Assembly: GCA_003667245.1 (NCBI GenBank)
Contig: RCNN01000060.1
Coordinates: forward strand, 62,001-126,000
Length of the DNA stretch: 64,000 nt
From: Heterostelium multicystogenum
Lineage: Eukaryota; Evosea; Eumycetozoa; Acytosteliales; Acytosteliaceae
Reading direction: 5' to 3'
Positions within the stretch are counted from its first letter, which is position 1, and every line of letters starts with the position of its first letter. A program made the position numbers and the translations under genes. Below are positions 37,204 through 48,740 of this stretch, one piece after another. The notes under the pieces are model-generated. The model made no database searches. It was not told the DNA's origin and worked only from the letters and a program-made list of their open reading frames with translations.

Positions 37204-37583
37204 ATGCTACTTTTGAGATGGAAAAAGCTTCGTGTTGCTCTCAGAAAGTAGGTGCCCAGTGTTAGTTTCGTTTGGAAAATCAAGATATTTATTAAAAAAA
37301 TGATAAAATTTTAAAATTTTATTGTTTCAGCAAAAATCTTGTGTTTTTTTGTAAAACGCAATCAGAATTCTTTCCACCTCCAAAGTTTTTGAACGTTCAA
37401 CAAAGTTGGAGAAGAGCTGTCTTTTCAAAACATTGGACCAATTTGGTCTGTGATGATTCACTTGGCGTGCCATCGATTGAATCAGACATTCACCAAAACC
37501 CGAGAAATGATGAGAGTGAAATGATCATCATACAAGCAACTCAATCACCCGTGAAGTCCGACTCCACAAATGATATTGTTTGA
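37204..37583 (+). CDS. Orphan small protein, 98 aa
   Basis: Two exons, 37204-37247 and 37331-37583, joined in phase 2 over an 83-bp intron (GTAGGT...TTTCAG). The start MLLLRWKKLRVALR is short, hydrophobic and basic. The body is polar with QQSWRRAVFSKHWTN in the middle and an acidic Ser-rich tail (NPRNDESEM, VKSDSTNDIV). The ATG has an in-frame stop just upstream. I do not recognise the family. Codon use and amino-acid balance look coding, unlike neighbouring chance ORFs. Confidence 0.5.
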
Positions 37584-39685
37584 TTCCTAAAATGTAGGAG
37601 AATTCTAATTACAGTGAAACAAATCATCTACATCAACATCAACATCAATATCAACATTATTTTTAGACAATTTTAAATGAAGATTATTATCATCATTCAA
37701 CTATAAACTATGTAATTATAGAGTTGGTTTTAGTTTATTACTCTTGTGTAATTGTTATGTATTTGTTTGTTATTTAACCTCAATGTGAAGCATTGTATTA
37801 TTATTCATCATATTAACTCATTCCTAACTACAACATCATTGAATCACTCACTCACTCTTGTATTAATGATTGTTTATTAATTCAAATAATATTTACAGTA
37901 GGTTCTATCAATTTATATATAAATTCTTATAAATAAAACCTGTAGATATAAGAATCAACGAAATAAACAATAATTTACAATAAATATAAGTATAGTTATA
38001 TCTATCTAATAATGATGATATATATCTATCTGTTTGTTTGTTTTTAAACGATAAAAACGTCTTCTATATAATAGTTAATCTTTATGCTTTAATAATAGAC
38101 TAAAGTTGTTATTATTTCTTGTTAGAATCAAATTAAAATATGCTTTATTCGTCAATTGGTTAGTTAGATAAAATCTAACTAATATTATCTTTCTATATCA
38201 AATATAATAAAGCTTCTATTGATTGTGATCGATTTATTGCTACTGATAGATGGCTTTATGTTGCTTGGTGTTCGACATAAAGAATAATTATACAACAAAT
38301 CAATCAACCTCATCGATTAAACCAAGTTTAAATAAACATGTATTCAATTTATTTCATCCCTAAGAATATTTATTGTCATTAATACAGAGCTCTAATACTA
38401 GTCCATATTGTTTAGATAAAAGATTGTATCTTGTTGTCATTTATTTTGAAATGGTCAGTTTGATTGTGGTATTATGTATTGGAGTAGAAAAGTAAGAGGT
38501 GGTTATTTATCCAAGGATATACTAGCATATGATCGATTCAAAAGATAGAATATTAGCAAGTTAAAATTCAAACTAAACAGTTGAACTATACTCATCATAC
38601 AGCAATCATACAATCATACATATAACTATAATAATTATACAAGTGTGTTTGTTACTTGTGGATGTGGTGTTGTGTTGTGTTATGTGGTGTTATAAATATT
38701 TTAAAAAACAAAAGATAGATAACAGATAGATAATTTTATATTTATAAAATACAATCTTAATGTATGGCTGATGTTTGTTGTTGTTAATGATGATGATGAT
38801 GATGATGATGGTTTTATTGTTGGTCGTTAAAACAACAACAACAACAAAAATCAATTTATTGAGAATATAAAGTATTGATACTTGATTAATGATTGGTTTG
38901 ACTTGGTATTTGTGCGTATTAGTAGTATTACGCATTTCTATTTGTTGGTTGAATTTCCATTTTTGGTTAAGTGTCGATTGCAATCCAACATTATTGGTGT
39001 GTAATCTGTAGACTTACAAACAACTTATCCAACACTTTGATATTAATCATTAATTTAGAAGATTTGGGCGACCACCTATGTTTTTGGGTAGGTAACGATT
39101 CGATTGGTAACCAAGCTATTCCAACTTATACCACATATACATATAATAGTAGTTATAAATACTGATATTTAAGAATTATATTATATTAGTAATACAGGAA
39201 ATGTGTGAAATTAATTAATTAAGTATACCATTATTATATATTATCATCAACATTAGTGCAGGTAATTATATTGATTGATCAACTTGATTGATAGATTTTT
39301 GGTTAAACTTAAGAGAGAGATTATGGCGTGTGGATATGGATTGTGGTAATATCTTTTGTTTAGTTGTTGTAAATGTTTAATAAAATGTGTGATTTGTGAT
39401 GAATGTTTATGATATCAATTTGATTTGGATATTGGGTAAACTTTTTGTTAGATTTCCAATTAGCCTTTTGACAAATATAGCAACATTGTAGTCAGCCAGG
39501 ACAATCACTCAATTCCAACCGGCTACAACTACTAAATTTCAATTTGATAACGAGTATAAATAGATTGGAGTTTGGATATGGAATCCATCAAATCAACAAA
39601 CAATTAAAACCTAATTGTATAAACTAAATTTCTAAAATCAGTATCATTACTTCCTGTTAAATTACTAAAAACAACAAACATTAAA
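37584..39685. other. 2.1-kb intergenic region
   Basis: AT-rich with (ATG)n at 38787-38811 and many TATATC words. ORFs at 38690-38983 (-) and 38971-39165 (+) overlap back-to-back and lack coding character. The distal 130 bp carries the TATA box of the next gene. Confidence 0.5.
39555..39563 (+). promoter_or_regulatory. TATA box of the CBM49-like gene
   Basis: TATAAATAG, 131 bp before the ATG at 39686; the intervening leader is A/C-rich (39,590-39,680). Confidence 0.6.
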
Positions 39686-40137
39686 ATGAAGATTGCCATT
39701 GCTTTATTCGTACTCATGACCGTTGCCTTGTCCTCTGCTCACTGGGAGTGTGGTCCATCCATTTGTTCTAAGGGTTGGACTTGTTTTTGTTGATGGTCCA
39801 AATCACTTGTGTCACGAGCACTGTGACGACCGTGTTGCCTTGTCTCAAAACTGTCATCAACAAGTGGAACGATGCCAAGACCGGTCAACCAATGCTCCAA
39901 GTCGACGTTGTCCTCAAGAACGTTGGTCTCCGTACCGTCCGTAATGTAATCATCGATGGTGATGACTACTCAGTCTTCGGAACTCAAATCTGGAACGTCA
40001 ACCGTCTCCCAACTGGTGACATCATCCTCCCAGCCTACCAAGAGTCATTGGTCCCAGGTCAAGTCCACAAATTCGGTTACATTGCCAGAGGTGACAGACC
40101 AGTTAACCTCTACGTCAAGCATGTCATCGTCATGTAA
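39686..40137 (+). CDS. Secreted CBM49-like cellulose-binding protein
   Basis: Single exon, about 150 residues. Signal peptide MKIAIALFVLMTVALSSAHW, a short Cys-rich segment (CGPSICSKGWTC...CHEHC), then a beta-sandwich-type domain with KTVINKWND, VDVVLKNVGLRTVRNV, WNVNRLPTGD, ILPAYQESLVPGQVHKFGYI and a hydrophobic end (VNLYVKHVIVM). The Trp-rich pattern and the closing FGYI resemble CBM49 domains that bind cellulose in dictyostelid stalk and spore walls (known for the family). Two frame errors, near 39790 and 39830, break the Cys-rich part, so that segment is provisional. Codon use is GC-rich at third positions relative to neighbours, which suggests high expression. Confidence 0.7.
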
Positions 40138-40452
40138 ATTGATTCAACTTCAACCCAATCCTCCAAAATTGATTTCAACTGAAAAGTTCCAATCAAAAAG
40201 TATCATTACAAAATATAACATTACCAACTAACATTATACCAACTGAAACATTACCAAAAATACTATATTATCAACTATCAATTTAACAATACAAAAAATA
40301 TCAATTAACTTCAAACAAAACATTGGTTCCTATAACAAACTCAACCATTCCAGGAATGTTTCCTAAACTATAATTTTTTTTAACAATGAAAATAACAATA
40401 AACTATACAAATAACAAAACTTCTTGTGATTAATATTATTACATTTATTAGA

Positions 40453-41600
40453 CTACAATGTGAACTCTCTTGTCTCACCAATTTTCATTGCTGTAAATTC
40501 ATCTGCGGCCAAACCACTGAGCTCAGCAGCTTCTTTAAGCTTTTTGGGTGTTCCAAAAGTGGTTCATCCGAAAGAATAAAAGTTCCCCAATGGCATCCTA
40601 TTGATTTCTTTGATCTAATATCTTTGTGGATTTCCACTGCCTCTGCTGGATCCACATGCATTTCTTTCAGTGGTACTCTTGGTGCATAAGCTCCAATTGG
40701 CAACAAGCTGAAATCAATTCCATTCATATGATATCCAATCTCTTTAAATACATCGCAATAAGCTGTGTCACCTCCAAAATAAATCTTTTTTCCACTTGTT
40801 TTATCAAGAATACACCATGAGCACCAGAGTGTTTTGAAACGATCGTGCAGAGCTCTTCCCGAGTTGTGATGGCATGGTGTGGCAATGACTTGAAATCTGT
40901 CCGCAAAAGTATCTTCCTCCCACCATGATAACTCCGACACATTATCGACACCTACACCTTTGAACCACTCTTTTAGTCCCTTTGGCACAAACCAACGGAC
41001 TGAATTACCAATTTCTCTAACTACATCTATATCCAAATGATCGTAATGATTGTGACTGATAACAATGAAATCTACCTTTGGTAACGAGCTTAGGGGAGCA
41101 GGTATATCACGATAACGCTTTGGTCCAGCAAATGAAAAAGGTGAGCAACGTTCTGAAAAACACTGGATCAGTTAAGAAATTGACTCCAGAAAACTGCATC
41201 AGAAAAGTTGAATGTCCAATCCATGTGCATCTTAATTTGCTATTTTCAACAGGTTGCTTCAGTCTATCCAAATCAACACTTAAAACTGGATGAACATGTT
41301 GTTTCTCGTGCTCTGTCAAAGGTTCTATCTTAGAAGGATTAAATGTAAATTTCCACTTTATCACACTATTAGAGTCGTATTCAATCAATATCAGTATTAG
41401 CAATGGGAATACATTACAATCAGAGAGATCACCATTCCTTACCTTTTAAAAATTTCACCACCTGACATAGTTATCCACGGATTTACAAATCTACCATTTT
41501 GAAAAATTGCCTTTGTTTTGCCGAGAGTGTTTGCAACTACTGAGGCACCATTTGATATTGTATTTATGGTCGTGGTCGTTACTGTAGATGTAATAGACAT
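40453..41600 (-). CDS. NAPE-hydrolysing phospholipase D-like metallo-hydrolase
   Basis: Exons 41443-41600 and 40453-41365 with a 77-bp intron; about 356 residues. Family blocks: FVNPWITMSGGE, CTWIGHSTFLMQFSGVNFLTDPVF, FAGPKRYRDIP, the zinc motif SHNHYDHLD (HxHxDH), VRWFVPKGLKEWF, ELSWWEED, YFGGDTAYCDVF (metal-binding Asp), and HVDPAEAVEIHKD...GCHWGTF (last His). This matches NAPE-PLD (metallo-beta-lactamase fold), which releases N-acylethanolamines from N-acyl-phosphatidylethanolamine. All expected metal ligands are present, so it should be active. Frame errors: an extra T near 41148 and a missing A near 40540; bridging the second gives a C-terminus ending ETREFTL. Confidence 0.9.
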
Positions 41601-41694
41601 TTCCTTTAAATATTTAAAGCCTACTTTATACTATACTTGTATTATAATAATAATTAGTCTATTTATATATATATATATATAATTTAAGGAAAAG

Positions 41695-41908
41695 TTACGA
41701 AATGTGATTTTTTGGAAAATCAATTGATAGTATTAAATTTTGGGTTTCAAAATCTCTCAAGCAGATTAGTAAATTTGTTTGCTCGAACTTGTCGAGTTTT
41801 TGAATCTTTTTGCAAAAAGTAAAGTCATCATAGCACCATTTCCTCTTTGTGTTAAGTTCGTTGACATAATTTTTTGTCACTTCTTTATTATTTGGTTGTA
41901 TGACTCAT
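41695..41908 (-). CDS. Small ORF, ~70 aa, unknown
   Basis: A 60-codon open frame has strong coding character but no ATG. Removing one A from the AAA run near 41892 joins it to an ATG at 41908, giving MSHTTNNKEVTKNYVNELNT... KRKWCYDDFTFCKKIQKL ... ending DFPKNHIS. Charged and aromatic residues alternate as in a folded domain; there is no signal peptide. It lies 95 bp upstream of the NAPE-PLD gene start on the same strand. It could be a short gene, or a leftover of a larger one. Family not recognised. Confidence 0.4.
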
Positions 41909-44021
41909 GATAATATATTAATTACATAATTATAAATAACTCAAAAGAATGATTATATTCTTGTGAAAGGGACTCGATACTTGACAACATATTCAAAAAA
42001 TATGATGTAACATGAAGCCAATTCCTTTTCATTGAATTCAATTAAGTAATTTAATGAAGCTGCATATCAATGAATCCTATCAATTTAATATCAGTCCCTT
42101 GACTTCAAGTTCCTACATCTCGATGAGTGTAGTCCTATTTTGTCACCAACTCAGCATGGTACATATACCTTGCATAATTGAATAAGGATGAAAAATAACT
42201 AATATTTAATCAACTATACCAATGAGAATGAATGAATTTAATTGATGCAATTCAATGCGATGCATTCGACATCGCACCCATGGGTGGGTGGCTGTTGTCC
42301 AATCAAACAACCTTGGCAAAACAAAAAAACAAAAAAACAGATACTCTAAATAGAAATAAAACAACTTCAAATTAAAAATTAAAGTTTCTTTTGTTTTTTT
42401 GATATCATTGATATTTAATAATAAATCAAAGAGGTTCAATATTTCCATGACAATGTCATCATTTAGCTTCAAATAAAGGCATAATTATTAATAACTCCCA
42501 ATAGTTGATTGGATAAAATCTTCAATGTCAAACATTTCAAAGTGTCACTTTTGTTGGTTTTTATGTTTTTACTTTTGAAATGTTTGTTAACTTTTTGTTT
42601 TTCAGTGTAGTTTTAGATTTTTTCTTTAGTGTGCAAATTTCAATCGATTGGGAATAAGTTGGTTGATATTCTATAGCAGCTGTGGGGTCTTTTGCAATTG
42701 AAAAAAGTCAAATGTTTTGAAAATTCAAAAAAGAAATGATATTTTGTGTGATTTCATCAGTTCTTTTTCTAAACCTCAAAAATAATTTATAATTAATTAA
42801 ATTAAATTTCAATTCCAATTCCTTTATTTTTTTTTCTATTTCCCCTTCTGTACTACTTTATTAGTGTCTTGACGCCCTACTCAATATTTTTTGTATATTT
42901 ATATTTATATTTATTATATTTATCATAAATATCACATTAATCTGTATAAATTTTAATATTTAAAGGTAATAACAAACCACTCTAACTTCATTCACTTTAT
43001 AATATTTAAAATCAAATTCATTATAAAGTTTAAAAAAGAGATAAGATTGTAAGAAGTGCACTATTATTATTATTATTTACAATAGTGTAGAAATCTACTT
43101 ATATCTTGATATTTGGTTACTACTGTTATTTGTTTAACTAAATTTATTTGTTGGAGTTCTTTTGATTTCGAAATTGAATCAAATATTAATGAGATGGGGA
43201 GATATCACTCAATTCATTCATCAACCCATTAAAAACCAAATACACAACAAGTGACACAAATAACAAACCAACCAACACTCCCCCCATACAAAACAAAAGC
43301 ACCCACCAATTTACAATGTTGAAGAAACAAATAGATTTCCCAAATCAACAACCACCTTTATCTATTTAAGTTCAAGAATAACGATATTTCATTCTCATTA
43401 TTTGTATTATCAATGCTATAAATAAGTTTGATAGTAGTACGTTTCTATTGTTATTTGCTATTGTTTGCTAGGTTAGCAACGAGTGGCACTACCTAGAACA
43501 ACTTTACAGTCTGTCATCTTCAAACTAAAATTACAATTCAATATAATACCCTTAATTTTAAGAATCATAATCCCACACTCACACTTCAAAGAATACCACA
43601 TCTACAGCTTGGACCAAGTTCAATTTCAAAATTATTTCTAATTTATCTGGCCTCCTTTCCATTCAAGTATACTCCTTTCTTTTTTTTAAAGTTTGAAATA
43701 TCTCTCTCAAATATTTGCTTCAATTGAATAAAAACAATTGTTATTAACAATAGTGGTGGTGTTCACTTGAAACTGTACTTGAATGTTCGTTATCTTATTA
43801 TCTCTATCCTCCTGCATCTTCTTCTACTTCATTTATTGTTGACAACAACACATACATATTAACTTAATTTTTCATCTTATCTTATAAAATTAAACATTTA
43901 TATATTAACATTAATCTTCTTTGAATTTAAAACAACAGTTGTTTTACATATTGTAATAATATAAGTATCGATCAAATAAACTTGTAACAACTTATAGAAA
44001 GTTATAGAAAGAAATTAAAAA
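41909..44021. other. 2.1-kb intergenic region upstream of acyl-CoA synthetase
   Basis: AT-rich. The only higher-complexity patch is at 42,235-42,310, with partly self-complementary GATGCA/TGCGATGCA words. The last 700 bp is A/C-rich, leader-like DNA. No gene found. Confidence 0.5.
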
Positions 44022-46217
44022 ATGGAAGAACACATGAAGATTATTAGAGGTGACAAGGAATTCGTAGGTATCACCATCGATTGATGTCAATTATAATAAT
44101 ACTAACATTAAAATACAGATCAGCGGTTCCCAAACCATCGAAGTAGGTGAAGCAGTCCCAGGTGAAACCAGAGCCAGAAGAAATAAGAAATTCCCAGAGC
44201 TCATTTCAAAGCCAGATGAAAATACTCAGACTCTCTACGATGTTTATCAGTATGTTATCGATCAATCAGATATCTTTCGTACAAGCATTAACATTTCATT
44301 TATATAAATTAGAAAAAACAAAAACTCTGATAAGCAATTTTTAGGTATTCGTGCTTTGAATCCAGATAAGACTCGTGGTCCATATGGTTGGATCACTTAC
44401 AAAGAAGCATCAAACAGAGCTGTTAACATTGGTGCTGGTCTTGTACATTTGGGTATCCAAAAAGGAGATCGTGTTGGTATCTTCTCCATCAACAGACCAG
44501 AATGGATTCTTGCTGATATGGGTGCAACCAACCAAGGTTTGGTTCCAGTTGCTCTCTATGCTACTCTTGGTCCAAATGCTATTGAATACATTATCAATCA
44601 TGCCGATATCAAGTTGGTTTTGTGCGAAGGAAAGAATATTGAAAAGGTAAACATCTCATACCACGTAAATTATCTTCATAACTTACTAATTATATAATTT
44701 GTATCTTAGATGTTACAATTAACTACAACTAAAAGTATGACCACAATTGTTTCATTCGATACCCCATCAGAAGCAGTTTTGAATAAATTAAAGGAATCAA
44801 GCATCCAATTCTATACTCTTACTCAATTGGAGCAATTGGGAGCTTCCAACCCAACACCAGCAACCCCATCCGGTCCAGATGATATCTGTACCATTCTCTA
44901 CACCTCTGGTTCCACTGGTAATCCAAAGGGTGTAATCCTTACAAACACAAACATGGTATCAGAAGTTGCAGGTGCCTACTTCTCACCAGCCGGTTTGACT
45001 TCAGAAGATGTCCACATGTCATATTTGCCATTGGCCCACTCTTTCGAAAGAGCCGTCGCTTGTATGGTCTGTTACGTAGAGGCTAGAATCGGTTTCTACA
45101 GTGGTGTCATCCCAGAGCTTTTCAACGATATTCACGTTTTGAAGCCTACTTTCTTGGTTGGTGCTCCACGTGTCTGGCAAAAGCTCCATGATAAGACCTG
45201 GCTCACTGTCAACAGTGGTTCATGGCTTACCAAGACCCTCTTCAACTGGGGTTTCAACTCCAAGCAAGCTGCTCTCAAGGAAGGTACCAGCACACCAATC
45301 TGGGATAAAACTTGTCTTCTCCAAGACTCAAGAGAAGCTAGGTGGTCGTGTCAAGTTCATCTTGTCAGGTTCTGCCCCATTGGATCCAAAGATTGCAGAG
45401 TTCTTGATTGCTTGTTTTCTGTTGTCCAGTCGTCCAAGTTACGGTTTGACTGAGAATGTTGGTGGTGCTGCTGTCGCTTACCCAGAAGACTCCTCCATCG
45501 GTCACGTCGGTCCACCATTAGCCTGTACCGAAATCAAGTTGGTCGATGTACCAGAGATGAACTACTTCTCAACTGACAAGCCATTCCCAAGAGGAAGTTT
45601 GTCTCCGTGGTTACAATGTATTCACTGGATACTACAAGGACCCAGAGAAGACAGCTGAAGACTTGAAGAAGGATGGATGGTTCCACACTGGTGACATTGG
45701 TCGTTGGAATCAAAATGGTACCCTCTCAATTATCGATCGTAAGAAGAACATTTTCAAGTTGTCACAAGGAGAGTACGTCGCTGCCGAATACCTCGAATCA
45801 ATCTATGTTCGTTCACCACTCGTCTCCCAATCTTTCGTCTATGGTGACTCATTGAACAGTTTCTTGGTTGGTGTTATCGTCCCAGACTTTGAAGTTGTTG
45901 AAAAGAGATTTGGTGACAAATACCCACACTTGGACACCAAGGATCACAAGGCTTTGGCTGCTTCAAAGGAATTGTACAAAGAAATTATGGACTCATTCGA
46001 TGCATGTGCCAAAGAAGCCAACCTCCAAGGTTTTGAGAAATTGAAGCACATTTACGTCGAGGCTGAGCCATTCACCGAAGAGAATGGTTTGTTAACCCCA
46101 TCATTCAAGCCACGTCGTCCACAACTCAAAGAAAGATATCAAGATACCATTAGTACCCTCTATGAAGAGTTCAAACGTGACCACCCAGATGTAAATAAGT
46201 TTTTTTGTTCCTTTTAA
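44022..46217 (+). CDS. Long-chain acyl-CoA synthetase
   Basis: Exons 44022-44063, 44119-44249, 44313-44646 and 44710-46217; about 671 residues. Key blocks: GPYGWITYKEA, GVGIF-type and WILADMGATNQGLV, ICTILYTSGSTGNPKGV (AMP-binding P-loop), SYLPLAHSFERA, FLVGAPRVWQKLHDK, ILSGSAPL, YGLTEN, DGWFHTGDIGRWN, IIDRKKNIFKLSQGEYVA (ACSL signature) and FVYGDSLNSFLVGVIVP. It activates long-chain fatty acids with ATP and CoA. There is no N-terminal membrane anchor, as in dictyostelid FcsA-type enzymes. Frame errors: an extra A near 45308, a compensated pair at 45414-45441, and two missing bases near 45593. GC-rich codon choice suggests strong expression. Confidence 0.93.
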
Positions 46218-46364
46218 ATAGTTAAGAAAAAAATACAAAATCCTATACCATTTTAACAAATAAATAAAGAGTTTCAATTAAATGTAATTATCAAACAATA
46301 CATATTTCTTTATAGAATTATTTGTTTTATTATATAGAGTGGTAATATTATAGTAATATTAATT

Positions 46365-47956
46365 TTAAATCTTATCGTCTTCATGTCTAAATTCTCCATG
46401 ATCATCTGATTCATGGTGTTCAATTGATCCTTCTTCGATTGCTGAAAGTAGTGATGATGACATTTCTCCATTGGTTGATCCAGCTGGAATATATGGAATG
46501 ACAAAATACTCTAATCTTTAGATGTTCACAAAGTTGCAATTGTGTTGAAATAGGCGAATATCAAGAATTGTGCACATGCCAAAGCAAACAATACCCATAA
46601 TAATATTCTTTCACTTATTAGATTTATGCTGCAAAATAAATCATTAGTAAATGTTCATCATCAATTTTGAGAAAAATAATTAACTTACCCTCCTCGTGCC
46701 AATATCGAATTTAATACAGCAATTGCTAGTGGCACTAAAATTGGATAGAAAAGTTTACAATCGTCATGACAAACTCTCTGTGTGATGTATCTTGATTGTA
46801 TATATGAGGAAAATAATTCCAATGGTCATCATAAAAAAGATGTGGTTCTGTTTCTAAAAGTGGTGTCACCGATGCCCAGATGATAATTAAAGTTATGAAG
46901 ATGCAAATTGGTGTTAATTGTATCAAACATTTGAAAAAGGGAATTCTATTTTGAAGTCTGTAGGTATTTCTGAAACTAATTTGGAATAGTATTAGAAATG
47001 AGGTTGAAATAGTGTAAGATCTTATAGTTACTTTGTATAGATAGTAAATAGTCCACCTAGTGATACCAGAACAATCAAAAGATTTCCAATTGTAAATGTC
47101 TTTGAACCTGCTGTCCAGATGTCAGAGGTAAATATTTCCAGTTATAACTTCGATAATGATGAAAAGAACTTGAGCTTCTGTTGGTCCGTTGAATTCACCT
47201 AAAACCAAAATTCCTGCATGATATTCTTCCCAATGTGCCAGATAGAATGGAATAAATCCTACAATACAACTGACGAATGCCCATTGAGGACCAACTCTAA
47301 CTGTTGCTGACATAACAAGTCCAAACATCTGGAAGAATCAGTTAGTCAAGTTTATTCATAGGAGATAGAGGAAAAACATACAGCAACACTCAAAGCATCA
47401 CAGCAATGATCGAAAAGCTCACCCAATGGTGATGAACTCTTTGTTCTTCTCGCTTTGTTTTCCATCGAGGTTATCTAGTGTTTGATATGCGAAAATAAGA
47501 AATGCAATGAGAAAGTAACACCATCTTGGTGCTGGTTCTGTTAATGTAGGACATTGGAAGTAAACAACTAGATACATTCCAATATTACAAAGCAATCCAA
47601 CCAATGTAATCTATATAATAGTAAATTCATCCAATAAATAGTAATGTATTAGTTGTCCATTCATTTGTCTGTTGTTGATATCTGTACAATTAAACACATT
47701 CACATACCACATTGGGACTGTTCATATAAAGTTATTGGTATTAGTACCTGATATTGTTGTTATCAATGATAAAAGCTGATAGATATCTATTTGATATATA
47801 TACATACGCTAGCCACAAAGGAACATATTCAAGTGCAAAGTTCCACCAATTCTTTAGGAAGTGCTTTGCACAGAATGAATTATCTACACCGCTGTATGAG
47901 TAGTGGTCAAGGTTTGCAATACCCTTGTCAGTGATATAGCGGAAATATGTTTTCAT
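46365..47956 (-). CDS. Choline/ethanolamine phosphotransferase (CEPT/EPT type)
   Basis: Exons 47808-47956, 47708-47717 (10-nt microexon), 47382-47610, 47032-47328, 46689-46975 (acceptor could be 46969) and 46365-46628. After LKNWWNFALEYVPLWLAPNV comes the CDP-alcohol phosphatidyltransferase motif [20 protein letters not shown] plus CCD, fitting DGx2ARx8Gx3Dx3D. Further marks are FYLAHWEEYHAG, GPTEAQVLFIIIEVITG and several membrane helices. It transfers phosphocholine or phosphoethanolamine from CDP-alcohol to diacylglycerol in ER/Golgi (Kennedy pathway). Frame errors near 47453, 47130, two between 46,780 and 46,850, and near 46,545. The microexon is needed to make WLAPNVITLVG. Confidence 0.88.
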
Positions 47957-48740
47957 TTTCGTCGTATGATGGTATGCCCTGACGGTTCAATAAATCCTCT
48001 AGAGTCAGATTTTGTGCTCCGTTTGGATTTAATGTCGCCTTGCTACTGCTATTAAATCTCCTAATTTCTATATAATTGAATTACAACTTATTAAAAGTTG
48101 CAAATATATTTATATATGTTATATAATAAAATAAATAATATAAATAAAGTAATGCTAATAACCGATGAATAGATAAAAACAAACAAACAAACTGCAAACA
48201 ATAACTACTTTAGATACCTAATAATTATAATAAATATATTTGCTTGAATAGTTGTCCGTTTTTTATCTATAAATGTATTCTTAATAGCAATAATATTTTA
48301 ATTTCTTTTTTAAAAAGAATGAAGTCGACTATTAGAGATACCCCCTTCCCCCCAAATATTTGGTCTAATTTGAAGTTTGAATTCTACACACACTGTTTTC
48401 CCAAAACTAACCACACTTTACAACCTGAATTTCTAAAACAATAATTAAGTATTGTTTTTCACTTACCTAAGTCTTAAAAAAACAGATAATTGATAGATTA
48501 TAATTGATCAAACAACTATTTAGATCATTTACAAAAATGAAAGAACAATTTGTTTATTATTATTGAATTTTAAGTTAGTTTTTATTTAATGATAATAATA
48601 TTACACTATTAATAAAATGGTTTATTACCTTGGGAGGTCGATATAATATATTTATTATATTAAATAATATTTACTTTTGAAATAAATAGTGTGGTAGTAA
48701 TGTTGTGTTAATTTTTAATTAATGATTATTATTCGTATAA
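47957..48740. other. Divergent intergenic region
   Basis: Between the phosphotransferase (-) and the OHCU-decarboxylase fusion gene (+). A protein-like minus-strand stretch at 47,960-48,060 (NGAQNLTLEDLLN) may be an upstream coding part or 5' exon of the phosphotransferase in another frame. The rest is AT-rich. Confidence 0.4.

Noticed and set aside
38690..38983. 97-codon minus-strand ORF with poly-Ile
   Set aside because: Built on (ATG)n and TA repeats, non-ATG start, no coding character.
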